Positions 25,613 to 33,950 of a stretch of DNA of 64,000 nt are shown here, piece by piece. Origin of the DNA: Halioglobus sp. (GTDB lineage: Bacteria; Pseudomonadota; Gammaproteobacteria; Pseudomonadales; Halieaceae). Within the stretch, counting starts at the first letter, position 1, and each line of letters starts with the position of its first letter. Location: contig JAGRIH010000027.1 in assembly GCA_020443345.1 (NCBI GenBank), positions 1-64,000 of the forward strand. The letters run 5' to 3'. A program made the translations under genes and the position numbers. Under the pieces are notes generated by a model that was not told the origin of the DNA, made no database searches, and saw nothing but the letters and a program-made list of their open reading frames with translations.

Positions 25613-26224
25613 ATGAGCGAGAGAATGCGGGAATCCCTTTCTGCGTTGATGGACGACGAGGCCAACGAGCTGGAGCTGGAGCGCGTGCTGACGCAGATCG
25701 GCGACAGTGACGACCTGCGCCGCAGCTGGCATCGCTATAACGTCGCGCGCGCAGCGATTGCCGGACATCAACTGGGTCACCTGAATGTGGATATCTCTGC
25801 GCAGGTGCGACAGGCGCTGGTCGCCGAGGGGGCGCAGCAGCCAGCCTTCGGTAACGGCGCATCTCTCCGGCAGCGCCTGCTGCGCCCGGTGGCCAGCTTG
25901 GCGGTGGCGGCATCGGTGGCCGCCACGGTGGTCATCGGCGGCCAGCAACTGGCGCAGCTCGGTGGCGGGTCCTCCCCGGGCGGCCGGGCAGTGGCATCCA
26001 GCGCGTCCCCGGTGGGGATGGTGAACAGCTTTGGCGCAACGTCGGTACAGGCCAGCTACGGCAGCCAGGCCGTGCCGGTGCTGCAACCGGCGACCCGCAC
26101 CGCCTATCGGGAACTGGCGCGGCAGCGCATGCAGAAATACATGCAGGAACACGCCGAACACGCCGCCCTCAATACGCCACAGGGGCTGATTCCTTTTGCA
26201 CGTGTACCGGAAATCCGCGAGTAG
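25613..26224 (+). CDS. mucA: Anti-sigma-E factor RseA/MucA
   Basis: A 203-residue inner-membrane anti-sigma factor. The cytoplasmic N-terminus (RESLSALMDDEANELELERVL...RRSWHRYNVARAAI) matches the RseA/MucA sigma-binding domain. One transmembrane helix follows near residues 85-105. The periplasmic part is a low-complexity Ser/Gly/Ala stretch plus a helical Arg/Gln-rich tail. It sits 61 bases after rpoE and ends just before mucB. By family it releases RpoE after cleavage by DegS/RseP-type proteases. Confidence 0.93.
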   Translation: MSERMRESLSALMDDEANELELERVLTQIGDSDDLRRSWHRYNVARAAIAGHQLGHLNVDISAQVRQALVAEGAQQPAFGNGASLRQRLLRPVASLAVAASVAATVVIGGQQLAQLGGGSSPGGRAVASSASPVGMVNSFGATSVQASYGSQAVPVLQPATRTAYRELARQRMQKYMQEHAEHAALNTPQGLIPFARVPEIRE

Positions 26225-26225
26225 G

Positions 26226-27191
26226 GTGAGCGGCCTGAGTATTTTGGCTCGACTGCACTGGCGCCGGCGGATCGCAGCGGCGTCGCTGGCCTTGACGCTG
26301 ATCCCGGTAACGGTGGCGCAAGTGTGTCCCGGTGCCGACCCGGCCGCGCTGGCCTGGCTGGAGAAGATGTCCAGTAGTGTGCACAAGGTCAGCTACAACG
26401 GGGTGGTCACCCTGCAGCGAGGCGAGGACATGCAGGTAATGCAGGTGTCTCACGCCGTGGCGCAGGGCGTCAGCTCAGAGCAGTTGACGCAACTGACCGG
26501 GCAGGGCGCGCAAATCGATCGCGTTGCGCACCCTCTGGCCTGCGTACACCCCGGGCACCGCCTGCTGCAGGTGAGCGAGGATCTCAGGGCGGGCCATTGC
26601 GGTATTGCCCAGTACTATCGATTCAGCCTGGCCGACGGCGAGCGCGTCGCCGGTCGCCAGGCGGTGCGCATACTTGTCGAGCCGCGCGATATGTACCGTT
26701 TCGGCTACATCATGGAGCTGGACAAAGAGACGGCTTTGCTGCTCAAGACCCAGACGCTGGGCCGCGGGAATAGCGTGCTGGAGAAGTTTCAGTTTGCCAA
26801 CCTCGCCTATACCGGGCACAGCCCCGAAGGCGCGCAGGTCAACCTGGTCCACCATGCATCACATCCCCTGCCAGGTGCGCCGACCCTGGCCGGCCATTCC
26901 GCCGGCCCCTGGACCGTCAACTGGGTGCCGCGGGGATTCGTTCCCACCGACAGTGCCGGCAGCATGGCCGATCGCAGAACCTATACTGATGGACTGGCGG
27001 TGTTCTCCGTGTTCCTGGAAGAGCTGACCCAGGAAATCAGGCCCGGTGAAGGCCTGATACGCAGCGGCGGCACCACGTCCTATACGCGCGGTATGGACCT
27101 GGCCGGGCAACCCGTGCTGGTTACGGTGATTGGAGAAGTGCCGGTCAATACCGCCAGGATGGTGGCCGATTCCGTGGCGCGGGTGCGCTGA
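26226..27191 (+). CDS. mucB: Sigma-E regulatory protein RseB/MucB
   Basis: A periplasmic protein of about 321 residues that protects the anti-sigma factor from proteolysis and senses mislocalised lipid or lipoprotein. It has an RRR-containing n-region and a hydrophobic core IAAASLALTLIPVTV as a signal peptide. The family segments AWLEKMSSSVHKVSYNGVVTLQRG, DMYRFGYIMELDKETALLLKT and a C-terminal YTDGLAVFSVFLE follow. The start is uncertain: GTG 26226, one base after the mucA stop, gives the tidiest signal peptide; TTG 26196 and GTG 26202, inside mucA, are possible. Confidence 0.92.
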   Translation: MSGLSILARLHWRRRIAAASLALTLIPVTVAQVCPGADPAALAWLEKMSSSVHKVSYNGVVTLQRGEDMQVMQVSHAVAQGVSSEQLTQLTGQGAQIDRVAHPLACVHPGHRLLQVSEDLRAGHCGIAQYYRFSLADGERVAGRQAVRILVEPRDMYRFGYIMELDKETALLLKTQTLGRGNSVLEKFQFANLAYTGHSPEGAQVNLVHHASHPLPGAPTLAGHSAGPWTVNWVPRGFVPTDSAGSMADRRTYTDGLAVFSVFLEELTQEIRPGEGLIRSGGTTSYTRGMDLAGQPVLVTVIGEVPVNTARMVADSVARVR

Positions 27192-27192
27192 C

Positions 27193-27669
27193 ATGCTCAT
27201 TGAAACCGGGCGCGTGGTGGCGGTGGAAGATGGCGGCGTGTGGGTGGAAACCATCCGCCAGAGCACCTGCGGCGGCTGTGCCGCACGCGCGGGCTGCGGG
27301 CACGGCATGCTCAACCGGTTCGGCGAGGGCCGGCGCGGTTATGTGCGTGTGTTAACCGGCGATGCAGGTGCGCGCGACTGCGCGATCGGCGATGCAGTGC
27401 GCATCGGCATACCCGAAAAGGTCATCCTGCGCGGGTCGCTGGTCGTGTATATCGTACCCCTGCTGTGCCTGCTGCTCGGCGCGGCCGCGAGCGCCGCCCT
27501 GGCGCCCGGCAGCCGGGACCTGTTGACCGCCGTGGGTGCCGCGGCGGGCTTTGCCCTCGGGCTGGTCTTGGTGAGATGGCACGCCTGGCGGCATCGCCGC
27601 GACGCAACCCTGCAACCCATGCTGGTGGATGTGCTGCGGTCCGCTGCCGCCCCTGTCGGCAAAGCGTAG
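27193..27669 (+). CDS. rseC: SoxR-reducing system / sigma-E regulator RseC (MucC)
   Basis: A 158-residue membrane protein. The N-terminal soluble part contains the RseC cysteine cluster (STCGGCAARAGCG), spaced like an Fe-S or redox site. Two transmembrane helices at about 80-100 and 107-128 are followed by a basic tail. Length and layout match E. coli RseC (159). The ATG at 27193 follows the mucB stop directly. Operon position as the fourth gene is conserved. Confidence 0.92.
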   Translation: MLIETGRVVAVEDGGVWVETIRQSTCGGCAARAGCGHGMLNRFGEGRRGYVRVLTGDAGARDCAIGDAVRIGIPEKVILRGSLVVYIVPLLCLLLGAAASAALAPGSRDLLTAVGAAAGFALGLVLVRWHAWRHRRDATLQPMLVDVLRSAAAPVGKA

Positions 27670-27737
27670 TGGCGCCGGCGGTGCGTGACTGCCGGATTTA
27701 CCTTTCTTCTTTATTTGCCTTGTAACGGATAGACCAA

Positions 27738-29138
27738 ATGACTATGAATCGATTCTGGAACCCCCTGGTGCTGTTGTGTTTTCTGCTGGTACCTGCCCTG
27801 GTGACGGCGGCGGAGTTGCCGGACTTTCGCACTATTGTCGAGAAAAATTCTCCGGCGGTGGTGAAGATCATTACCGCTTACAGTGGCGCCGCCAGCAGCC
27901 CTATGCAGCCCGGTCCGCAAGACATGCCGGAGTACCTGCGGCGCTTTTTCGATTTCCGCGACGCGCCCCCGACCCAGCGGGAGCGCATGGGCATGGGCTC
28001 GGGTTTCATTATTTCGGGTGACGGGTATATCGTGACCAACAACCACGTGGTGGATGGCGCCGACAGTGTGCTGGTGCGATTGCAGGACCGCCGGGAGTAC
28101 GATGCACAGGTGATAGGTACCGATCCGCGCTCCGACCTGGCGTTGCTGCGTATCGAGGCCGGGAGTCTGCCGGTGCTGAAACTGGCCACGGATGACGCGC
28201 TGGAAGTCGGCGAATGGGTGCTGGCCATCGGTTCGCCGTTCGGTCTGGACTACTCCGCCACCGCGGGCATCGTCAGCGCCATGGGGCGCAGCCTGCCCAC
28301 CGAGAGGAACGAAAACTACGTGCCCTTTATCCAGACCGATGTGGCCATCAATCCGGGCAATTCGGGTGGCCCGCTGTTCAATCTCGACGGCGAGGTGGTC
28401 GGCGTCAATTCACAGATTTTTACCCGCAGCGGCGGTTCTATCGGGCTGTCCTTTGCCATCCCGGTGAGTGTGGTGCGCAATGTCGTGGCGCAACTGCAGG
28501 ACAAGGGGCGCGTGACCCGCGGCTGGCTGGGTGTCACCATACAGGATGTGGACAAGAACCTGGCGGAGTCCTTCGGGCTGGATCGCCCGCGCGGCGCACT
28601 GGTATCACAACTGGTGGACGACGGTCCGGCGGACAAGGCGGGCCTGAAGGCGGGTGATATCATCGTGCGTTTCGATGACGTGGACATTCCCTCTTCAGCG
28701 GACCTGCCCCACGTGGTCGGCCTGATCGAGCCGGGTACGACAGTGCCAGTGGAGATCATCCGCGACCGTAAAACACGAAAAATCAAGGTCAAGATCGGCG
28801 GGCTGGACGCCGATGACAGTTACTCACTGGCCACCGGTAAGACCGCCAAGGGTCACGGCGGACGCCTCGGCCTGGTGGTCGAGACCGCCTCCGCCGAAAC
28901 ACTGGAGCGCCTCGGCATCAGTGGCGCGGTGATCGTGCGCGAAGTGGTGCCCAAATCTGTGGGCGCTGAATCGGGGCTGGTGCCCGGGGATGTCATCACC
29001 CTGATTGGATCGACGCCGATCAAGTCGGTTGACACCTACGAGCGGGCCGTGGAAAAACTCCCGGCCGGCACCTCCGTACCGCTGCGTCTGATTCGCCGCG
29101 GGGCGCCGATGTTTATCGGGCTCAAGGTGCCGCAGTAG
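27738..29138 (+). CDS. mucD: DegP/MucD-family periplasmic serine protease
   Basis: A 466-residue Do-type HtrA protease that degrades misfolded envelope proteins. Residues 1 to about 24 are a signal peptide. The catalytic triad is visible: His in NNHVVDG (about 103), Asp in RSDLALL (about 133) and Ser in GNSGGPL (about 208). Two PDZ domains occupy about 255-350 and 375-460. It is the last gene of the rpoE operon, the Pseudomonas algU-mucABCD order. The ribosome site is modest; a second in-frame ATG lies at 27744. Confidence 0.96.
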   Translation: MTMNRFWNPLVLLCFLLVPALVTAAELPDFRTIVEKNSPAVVKIITAYSGAASSPMQPGPQDMPEYLRRFFDFRDAPPTQRERMGMGSGFIISGDGYIVTNNHVVDGADSVLVRLQDRREYDAQVIGTDPRSDLALLRIEAGSLPVLKLATDDALEVGEWVLAIGSPFGLDYSATAGIVSAMGRSLPTERNENYVPFIQTDVAINPGNSGGPLFNLDGEVVGVNSQIFTRSGGSIGLSFAIPVSVVRNVVAQLQDKGRVTRGWLGVTIQDVDKNLAESFGLDRPRGALVSQLVDDGPADKAGLKAGDIIVRFDDVDIPSSADLPHVVGLIEPGTTVPVEIIRDRKTRKIKVKIGGLDADDSYSLATGKTAKGHGGRLGLVVETASAETLERLGISGAVIVREVVPKSVGAESGLVPGDVITLIGSTPIKSVDTYERAVEKLPAGTSVPLRLIRRGAPMFIGLKVPQ

Positions 29139-29316
29139 GGCATTAGCGCGGTATCATGGTGACGTGAAATTCTACCGCGCCGGCAAGTGGAGACTCTGGT
29201 TCCGGCGCGAGAGAAGCATCAGCAGCGCGCGGTGCTGCTGGACGAACACGGCGGCCGCAACGAACTGCTGACAGGAATCGATGGTTACGGGGGCGTCGCC
29301 GTATCGATCTGCTGTA

Positions 29317-29540
29317 AGAACAGATCGAGCGCTTGAAGATTCAGGCCGACGGTTTGCAAGGCGAGATCGGCCGCAGCGGTGAAGGCCCTGGAACGGCAGC
29401 CCTCCAAGATTCCGGCACATATGTTGGATTTGCGTCAGGAGATTGCCACCTCCAGCGGCGTCGCAGACAGTGCGGTGAGCTGATCGATGTGAAACCGGAC
29501 GAAGTGCCGTGGCAGGGCGCGATCGAACGGGCCCTGAACA
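29317..29540 (+). pseudogene. Frameshifted remnant of a Wadjet JetC-type (MukB-like SMC) ATPase gene
   Basis: Three pieces in different frames follow the order expected near the hinge of JetC-like SMC ATPases. The first is a coiled-coil piece EQIERLKIQADGLQGEI. The second is AAVKALERQPSKIPAHMLDLRQEIATSSGVAD, with the (S)NIPA-type segment before the hinge. The third is GELIDVKPDEVPWQGAIERAL, a strong family hallmark. Frameshifts join the pieces and a small deletion falls where LPF normally precedes GEL. No ATPase head motifs and no JetA, JetB or JetD genes are visible nearby. It is therefore a fragment of a lost plasmid-defence locus. Family recognition is from memory of the hinge-flanking motifs. 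Confidence 0.55.
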
Positions 29541-30061
29541 GGCGGTGTATCACGCCATCAAACGCGATGCCTGGGCACAGAATGTCTGTCTGGTGCAGGA
29601 GCGGCTCGCCTGGGATGTCGCCTGGCGCGCAGTGCAGCGGGTAGGGTTGTCCGCTTGCTGGAGCCGCCAGAGCGTCGCCATTAAACGGTTTTTGACCACC
29701 GCATTGCTCACGGCATTGCCGCCTGCATCGGTTTCGCATGCAGGGCAACATCACGGCTTCATCGCTCAGCTCTTCCAAGGACTTGAGCATCGCCGAACCA
29801 GCCAGACGCAGGATCGGCAATGCTGGGCGGCCTGGGTTACAGCGTTATTGAGGGTTGACCAGGTAAAATATTGAACCCCTATCTTTTCTATTTATTACAA
29901 AGTGTTACTGACTATAGTTAATGTAGTTTATCGTTTGACGCTGACAGGCGCTTCTCACGCTACCTCGATTGACCGACCAAGCGGTTATCATGACCACGCG
30001 CAGCAATAGCTGCTTTTGGTGGGACCAACGCCGGCACCTTAAAAAAATCACCTCTAACACA
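29541..30061. other. Gene-free stretch between the SMC remnant and the toxin-antitoxin operon
   Basis: About 520 bases with no intact gene. Both strands have short open frames interrupted by stops, and neither gives a recognisable protein. It may be further decayed mobile or defence DNA. From about 29870 the composition becomes clearly AT-richer than the rest of the window, consistent with acquired DNA ahead of the toxin-antitoxin genes. Confidence 0.4.
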
Positions 30062-30065
30062 ATTG

Positions 30066-30112
30066 ACTGTATCATTACAGTTTGCTAGCCTGTATTTATA
30101 CACTGTAACAGT
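30066..30112 (+). promoter_or_regulatory. Promoter and operator of the RES-Xre operon
   Basis: Two inverted repeats share the half-site ACTGT. ACTGTATCATTACAGT (30066-30081) has 6-bp arms, and ACTGTAACAGT (30102-30112) has 5-bp arms. A possible -35 TTACAG (30075-30080) and -10 TATACA (30097-30102), spaced 16 bases, lie between and over them. Xre-type antitoxins usually autorepress by binding such palindromes. An AGGAGG-like ribosome site precedes the ATG at 30142. Confidence 0.6.
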
Positions 30113-30141
30113 ACGGTAAAGAGGTTGAAAAGGAGGCAAGT

Positions 30142-30540
30142 ATGGTCGTTCAAGCCGAGCAACTGCTGCAGCGTGGTTCCAGTGTTAGCAATTCACTGCT
30201 GCCGGCGATTTTCAGTATCTTCAGCCAATGGCGTTTGACCGGTGCGCAGCAGATGACTCTGCTGGGGCTCAGCAACGAGAAGACTCTCTATAACTGGAAG
30301 AGTCAGCCGCAAAAGGCCAAGCTGACGCGGGATCTGTTGGAACGGACCAGCTACATTCTCGGAATCTACAAGTCACTGCGAATCCTGCTGCCCGATCAGT
30401 CAGTGGCCGATCAGTGGCTGGCTACCCCCAATGACAATCCGCTGTTCAACGGCACAGCGCCGTTAGACCGGTTGCTGGCCGGCCAGGTGGTCGATCTGGC
30501 TGTGGTCAGGGGTTTCCTCGATGCCCAGCGGGGTGGTTGA
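30142..30540 (+). CDS. Xre/MbcA/ParS-family antitoxin
   Basis: A 132-residue antitoxin of the type II RES-Xre module. The N-terminal helical part carries an Xre-like helix-turn-helix (LTGAQQMTLLGLSNEKTLYNW). The C-terminal half matches the DUF2384 toxin-binding domain, with YILGIYKSLRILLPD, ATPNDNPLFNGTAPLDRLL and the terminal VVRGFLDAQRGG, whose tail plugs the toxin active site in known complexes. The stop overlaps the toxin ATG (TGATG). Palindromic operators upstream fit autoregulation. Confidence 0.93.
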   Translation: MVVQAEQLLQRGSSVSNSLLPAIFSIFSQWRLTGAQQMTLLGLSNEKTLYNWKSQPQKAKLTRDLLERTSYILGIYKSLRILLPDQSVADQWLATPNDNPLFNGTAPLDRLLAGQVVDLAVVRGFLDAQRGG

Positions 30541-31232
30541 TGATCGATATCGAAACGCTACCGGGTAGCGAGGTCAATGAACCGGCCTATCGGGTCATCC
30601 TGTCGCGCTATCCCCAGGTCCACCTGTTCGAGCGCGTCGCCAGTCCACAGGACTGGGACGTGCTCTACGCCGTCGAGTCCCTGACCAACCCCAGGCTGCG
30701 CGATGCAGTCGGCGATATTCGCCTGGTGGCGCCGGAAGATCGCGTCTATGGCGATGGTGCGTCCTGGATCATGGCGGCCTTCACCCACCCGCCGGTCGAT
30801 GGTCGGGGCGGTCGTTTTAACCGGGATTTCGGCATCTATTACTGTGCCGCCGAAGAGGCGGTGGCCATCGCCGAATCTTCCTTCCATCGGGCACGTTTTC
30901 TCCGCGAATCCAGAATCGACAAGACCACCCTGGAAATGCGCGTGATCCGCGCGCAACTGGGGCCTGCCACGCTGCATGATGTGCGACACCTGGTCGGAGA
31001 CGCCATCTACGATCCCGATCATTACGGTGCAGCGCAGCAGCTCGGTTACGCGTTGCGTGATGCCAGAAGTTTCGGTGTTCACTACCAAAGCGTGAGAGCG
31101 CAGGGCGAGTGCTACGGGGTGCTGCGTGCCCGGGCGCTGTCCGATGCAATCCACTGGCGTTACCTACGCTACCACTATAATCAGGGAACCATCATCGACG
31201 TACAAGCCCTCGATGGCAGTGGCAGGAAGTGA
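30540..31232 (+). CDS. RES-domain toxin (NAD+-degrading family)
   Basis: A 230-residue toxin of the RES family, whose studied members deplete or phosphorolyse NAD+ or ADP-ribosylate targets. The pattern includes an early AYRVILSRYP arginine, the GGRFN motif (GRGGRFNRDFGIYYCA), a conserved glutamate in AIAES, and the C-terminal serine-arginine region. The ATG at 30540 overlaps the antitoxin stop by one base; a preceding TTG is less likely. It is followed 4 bases later by an exonuclease gene, an unusual extension of the two-gene module. Confidence 0.92.
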   Translation: MIDIETLPGSEVNEPAYRVILSRYPQVHLFERVASPQDWDVLYAVESLTNPRLRDAVGDIRLVAPEDRVYGDGASWIMAAFTHPPVDGRGGRFNRDFGIYYCAAEEAVAIAESSFHRARFLRESRIDKTTLEMRVIRAQLGPATLHDVRHLVGDAIYDPDHYGAAQQLGYALRDARSFGVHYQSVRAQGECYGVLRARALSDAIHWRYLRYHYNQGTIIDVQALDGSGRK

Positions 31233-31236
31233 GGTC

Positions 31237-31830
31237 ATGTGCAGGGAGCTACAGTGGATTTTCACGCAATTGCCGGATGATTATATCGTCCTCGATACCG
31301 AGACCACCGGACTGCGCGATAAAAGTGGCCAGCCGGATATTGTGACACTTGGCCTTACCGTGGTGCGGCATCGGGCGATTGCAGCATCGGTTGAATTTAA
31401 AATCCGTCCAGAAAAGCCAATAGCGGCACAAGCGCGGTCGATACACGGCATTGCCCATGAGCAGGCATCCGCATTCCAGCCTTTCGATGCCCAATGGGAT
31501 CAGATTGCTGAACACCTGAAAGATCAACTGATTATCATCCACAACGCCAGTTTTGACTGGCCCATCCTGCTGGATCAAGTGAGCCGATACGACTTGAGGA
31601 TGCCGCCAATTCAAGGTGTATTTTGCAGTCAGAAAGCCGCCATTCCCTGGGCGCAGGCAATGAGTATTGCGTGCACTCAACGCGGCCCGTCGCTGGATAC
31701 CTTGACGGAGATATTCGGCATTGAAAATTTGAGAGTCAAAGAGGGCGGGTTGCATGGGGCGGAGATAGACAGTCGACAAACTGCTCGAGTCGTGGAAACA
31801 ATGCGACGGTCCGCAAGCGCTCCGTTTTGA
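31237..31830 (+). CDS. DEDDh-type 3'-5' exonuclease linked to the RES-Xre operon
   Basis: A 197-residue DnaQ-like exonuclease. All catalytic residues are visible: Asp20 and Glu22 in VLDTETTG, Asp107 in HNASFDWPIL, and His173 with Asp178 in HGAEID, giving the DEDDh set. It is a stand-alone nuclease domain with no polymerase or helicase part. The ATG at 31237 lies 4 bases after the toxin stop with GGAAG 7 bases upstream. Co-transcription with the RES-Xre pair is therefore likely. Substrate (DNA or RNA) is unknown. Related stand-alone proteins occur as DnaQ-like epsilon homologues, ExoX-like proteins and RNase T relatives. Confidence 0.88.
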   Translation: MCRELQWIFTQLPDDYIVLDTETTGLRDKSGQPDIVTLGLTVVRHRAIAASVEFKIRPEKPIAAQARSIHGIAHEQASAFQPFDAQWDQIAEHLKDQLIIIHNASFDWPILLDQVSRYDLRMPPIQGVFCSQKAAIPWAQAMSIACTQRGPSLDTLTEIFGIENLRVKEGGLHGAEIDSRQTARVVETMRRSASAPF

Positions 31831-32057
31831 AGTATGAACCAGTTCCGTTTGACCGGTATTTCCCCCTAACGCGTTTCAGGTAGATGCCGCCACAAGAATG
31901 GCTGTCGCTAGTCGTGAAGTTCCTAAAGGACATGCGGTGTTCCCCCGGCAACCCGGCTGCGCTGTAAACTGATTTATCGTCGCTGGCTGTTCAACGCCGG
32001 CTCAGCGGGAGCCGCCGGGGTCGCGACCGTCTGCCTTTTTGAGCGGCTGTAATTGCC

Positions 32058-32261
32058 TTACTCGCCCTGGGTCAGGGCGTTAAAACTCGTCATCAGGTTG
32101 CGGTAGTCCGGAATGTGATTGGAAAACAAGGCGCCGAGCCCTTCAATATCATTGCGCCAGTCGCGGTGCAGTTCACAGGCCAGCGCGAACCAGGTCATCA
32201 GTTGCACACCGCCCTGCGACATGCGGTCCTGCGCCGGCGCGGAAAAACAAACTATCTCAAC
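32058..32261 (-). pseudogene. C-terminal fragment of an unrecognised gene
   Basis: The minus strand has a 67-residue open stretch ending MTSFNALTQGE, with well-structured content (GGVQLMTWFALACELHRDW and GALFSNHIPDYRNLM). It has no plausible start codon or ribosome site and runs into the 3' end of the DUF3127 gene. It looks like the tail of a protein whose front has been lost. I do not recognise the family. It could also be a chance open frame. Confidence 0.35.
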
Positions 32262-32269
32262 GGCAGGCC

Positions 32270-32626
32270 CTAAAAAGGAATGTCGCCATCGTCGTAATCA
32301 GGCAATGCGCCATCTGCAAATGGCGGCGGCTGTTGCTCCCCGGCCAGGGGGTTGTCGCCTTCCAGGGTAACGACCTTCCATCCCTGCAGGTTGTTGAAAT
32401 AGCGGCCGTTGTACTCTCGCCCACGGATATCAAATGTAACCGTGACGTCCTGCCCCGGGTGCAGGTTGTCGAGCAGAGCCACCTTGTCCTGAATAAACTC
32501 GATATTGATCTGCTGCGGGTACTTGCCGTCTTCGACGACAACCACCATTTCTCTCTTGGTAAAGCCGCTATCGAAGGTCTTTGTCTCCTGGATCAGCTTG
32601 ATTTTGCCAGTCAAATCGTATGCCAC
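32270..32626 (-). CDS. DUF3127-family OB-fold protein with SSB-like C-terminal tip
   Basis: A 118-residue protein. Residues 1 to about 88 form a beta-rich domain (MAYDLTGKIKLIQETKTF...FTKREMVVVVE...PGQDVTVTFDIRGREY) resembling DUF3127, a single-stranded-DNA-binding-like OB fold. A proline-rich, disordered linker leads to the C-terminus DYDDGDIPF. This nearly copies the acidic tip of bacterial SSB (DDDIPF), which recruits repair and replication proteins. It is therefore probably an SSB-like or SSB-mimicking protein. The neighbouring exonuclease is transcribed towards it. Single-stranded DNA binding itself is inferred. Confidence 0.85.
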   Translation of the reverse strand: MAYDLTGKIKLIQETKTFDSGFTKREMVVVVEDGKYPQQINIEFIQDKVALLDNLHPGQDVTVTFDIRGREYNGRYFNNLQGWKVVTLEGDNPLAGEQQPPPFADGALPDYDDGDIPF

Positions 32627-32837
32627 TCAACCACTCCTTGCTGCATAACTGCGCGCCTGGGATTGTAGCAGTGCAGCCTTGCGAATGGTGTTATATCTGC
32701 GCTGCTACGTAGAGATTACACACCTGTAGCATTGGCAGAGCAACAGGTGGTGGTGTCGGCGCTGACCCGCAATGCTAGCGCACTGCATACCTGACACCTG
32801 CGAGCCCACCACCCGCGGCCCTGCGGTGGTTGGGACG

Positions 32838-33650
32838 CTAGTGCGGCATGAGCAGGAACATTTTGTGGATCTGGTCCGGCATGGCGCGCTTGGCGCTATC
32901 GAACAACTTGGCGTCCAGGCCGATCACCACGCGCATCTGGTCCTTGCGCACCGCGCTCAGAATCTGCCGGGCAGCTTTTTCCACCGGCATCGCCATCTTG
33001 TCCACCATGGCCTGGGTGCGGGCAAAGGCGTCCCGGTCTTCGGCGCTCTTCATGGCCTCCTCCATGATATTGGTACGAATGGCGCCCGGGTGCACCACGG
33101 TCACGCCAACGCCTTCACCGTGCAATTCCGCCCACAGGGATTCGCTGAAACCCTTTATTGCGGATTTGGTGGCGGCATAGGATGACTGCTCCGGTGGGCC
33201 CATGAAGGCCACCATCGAAGACAGGTTGATGATGTGGGCTGCGCCGGCCTGTCGCTTCAAGTGTGGCAGGAAGAAATGGCAGCCGTACACCACTCCCCAG
33301 AGATTGATGCCGATAATCTTCTTCCAGTCCGCCAGGCTGTGGCCCTCGAAGCGCTTGGCGTAGGTGATGCCGGCGTTGTTGAACAGCAGATTGACCCGGT
33401 CGTGTGCGGCAATGACGTCATCCGCCAGCGCCCGCATGGCTTTTTCGCTGCTCACATCCGCCAGGTGGGTGCTGACAGTGATTTTTTTGCCCTTGAGCCG
33501 CTTCTTCGTCTCTTTCATGCCGGTCTCGTTTACATCGACCAGGGCCAGGTGACAGCCCTTGTCGCCCAACTGGCAGGCCAGTGCCTGGCCGATGCCGCTG
33601 CCGCCGCCGGTGATGACCGCGACTTTGTCTTCGAAGTGCTTGATAGCCAT
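32838..33650 (-). CDS. Short-chain dehydrogenase/reductase
   Basis: A 270-residue classical SDR. The cofactor motif TGGGSGIG is near residue 14, the NNAG motif is present, and the catalytic Ser, Tyr and Lys are visible in INLSS and YAATKSA. The C-terminal extension with VVHPGAIRTNI is typical. The aspartate after beta-2 (ALVDVN) suggests NAD(H) preference. The ATG at 33650 is chosen because AAGGAG lies 8 bases upstream; the frame is open further up. It is divergent from the P450 gene. Substrate is unknown; a hydroxy-lipid or alcohol is plausible. Confidence 0.9.
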   Translation of the reverse strand: MAIKHFEDKVAVITGGGSGIGQALACQLGDKGCHLALVDVNETGMKETKKRLKGKKITVSTHLADVSSEKAMRALADDVIAAHDRVNLLFNNAGITYAKRFEGHSLADWKKIIGINLWGVVYGCHFFLPHLKRQAGAAHIINLSSMVAFMGPPEQSSYAATKSAIKGFSESLWAELHGEGVGVTVVHPGAIRTNIMEEAMKSAEDRDAFARTQAMVDKMAMPVEKAARQILSAVRKDQMRVVIGLDAKLFDSAKRAMPDQIHKMFLLMPH

Positions 33651-33950
33651 ATCTGCTGCTCCTTGCGTGTTACCGTGATCATGTGATGATGCGCAATACA
33701 CGACAATGCACCATTGTGGACAGGCAGGCCATGACGCGGGTCAAAGACAGCGGCATTGCCACGTGCTGGAAAAACACGACGGTGATCATTCTACCGCTAG
33801 TATGTTTTTGCCGTGGTGGCGCAACAGGCGGGTCGGTGATGGCGTTGACAGGTGCTGAGCGCGCGAACAAAATAGCCGCATGGCAGATCAGACCTCGAGC
33901 GCGCTTGCGCCAACACGCGTTTGAGTAACGTGTCCCTACGAGAGAGCACG

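Noticed and set aside
29341..29820. Minus-strand frame containing SLEELSDEAV, which recalls IS5-type transposases
   Set aside because: Only about ten residues look suggestive. The rest does not follow transposase order, no DDE residues are seen and no terminal inverted repeats were found.
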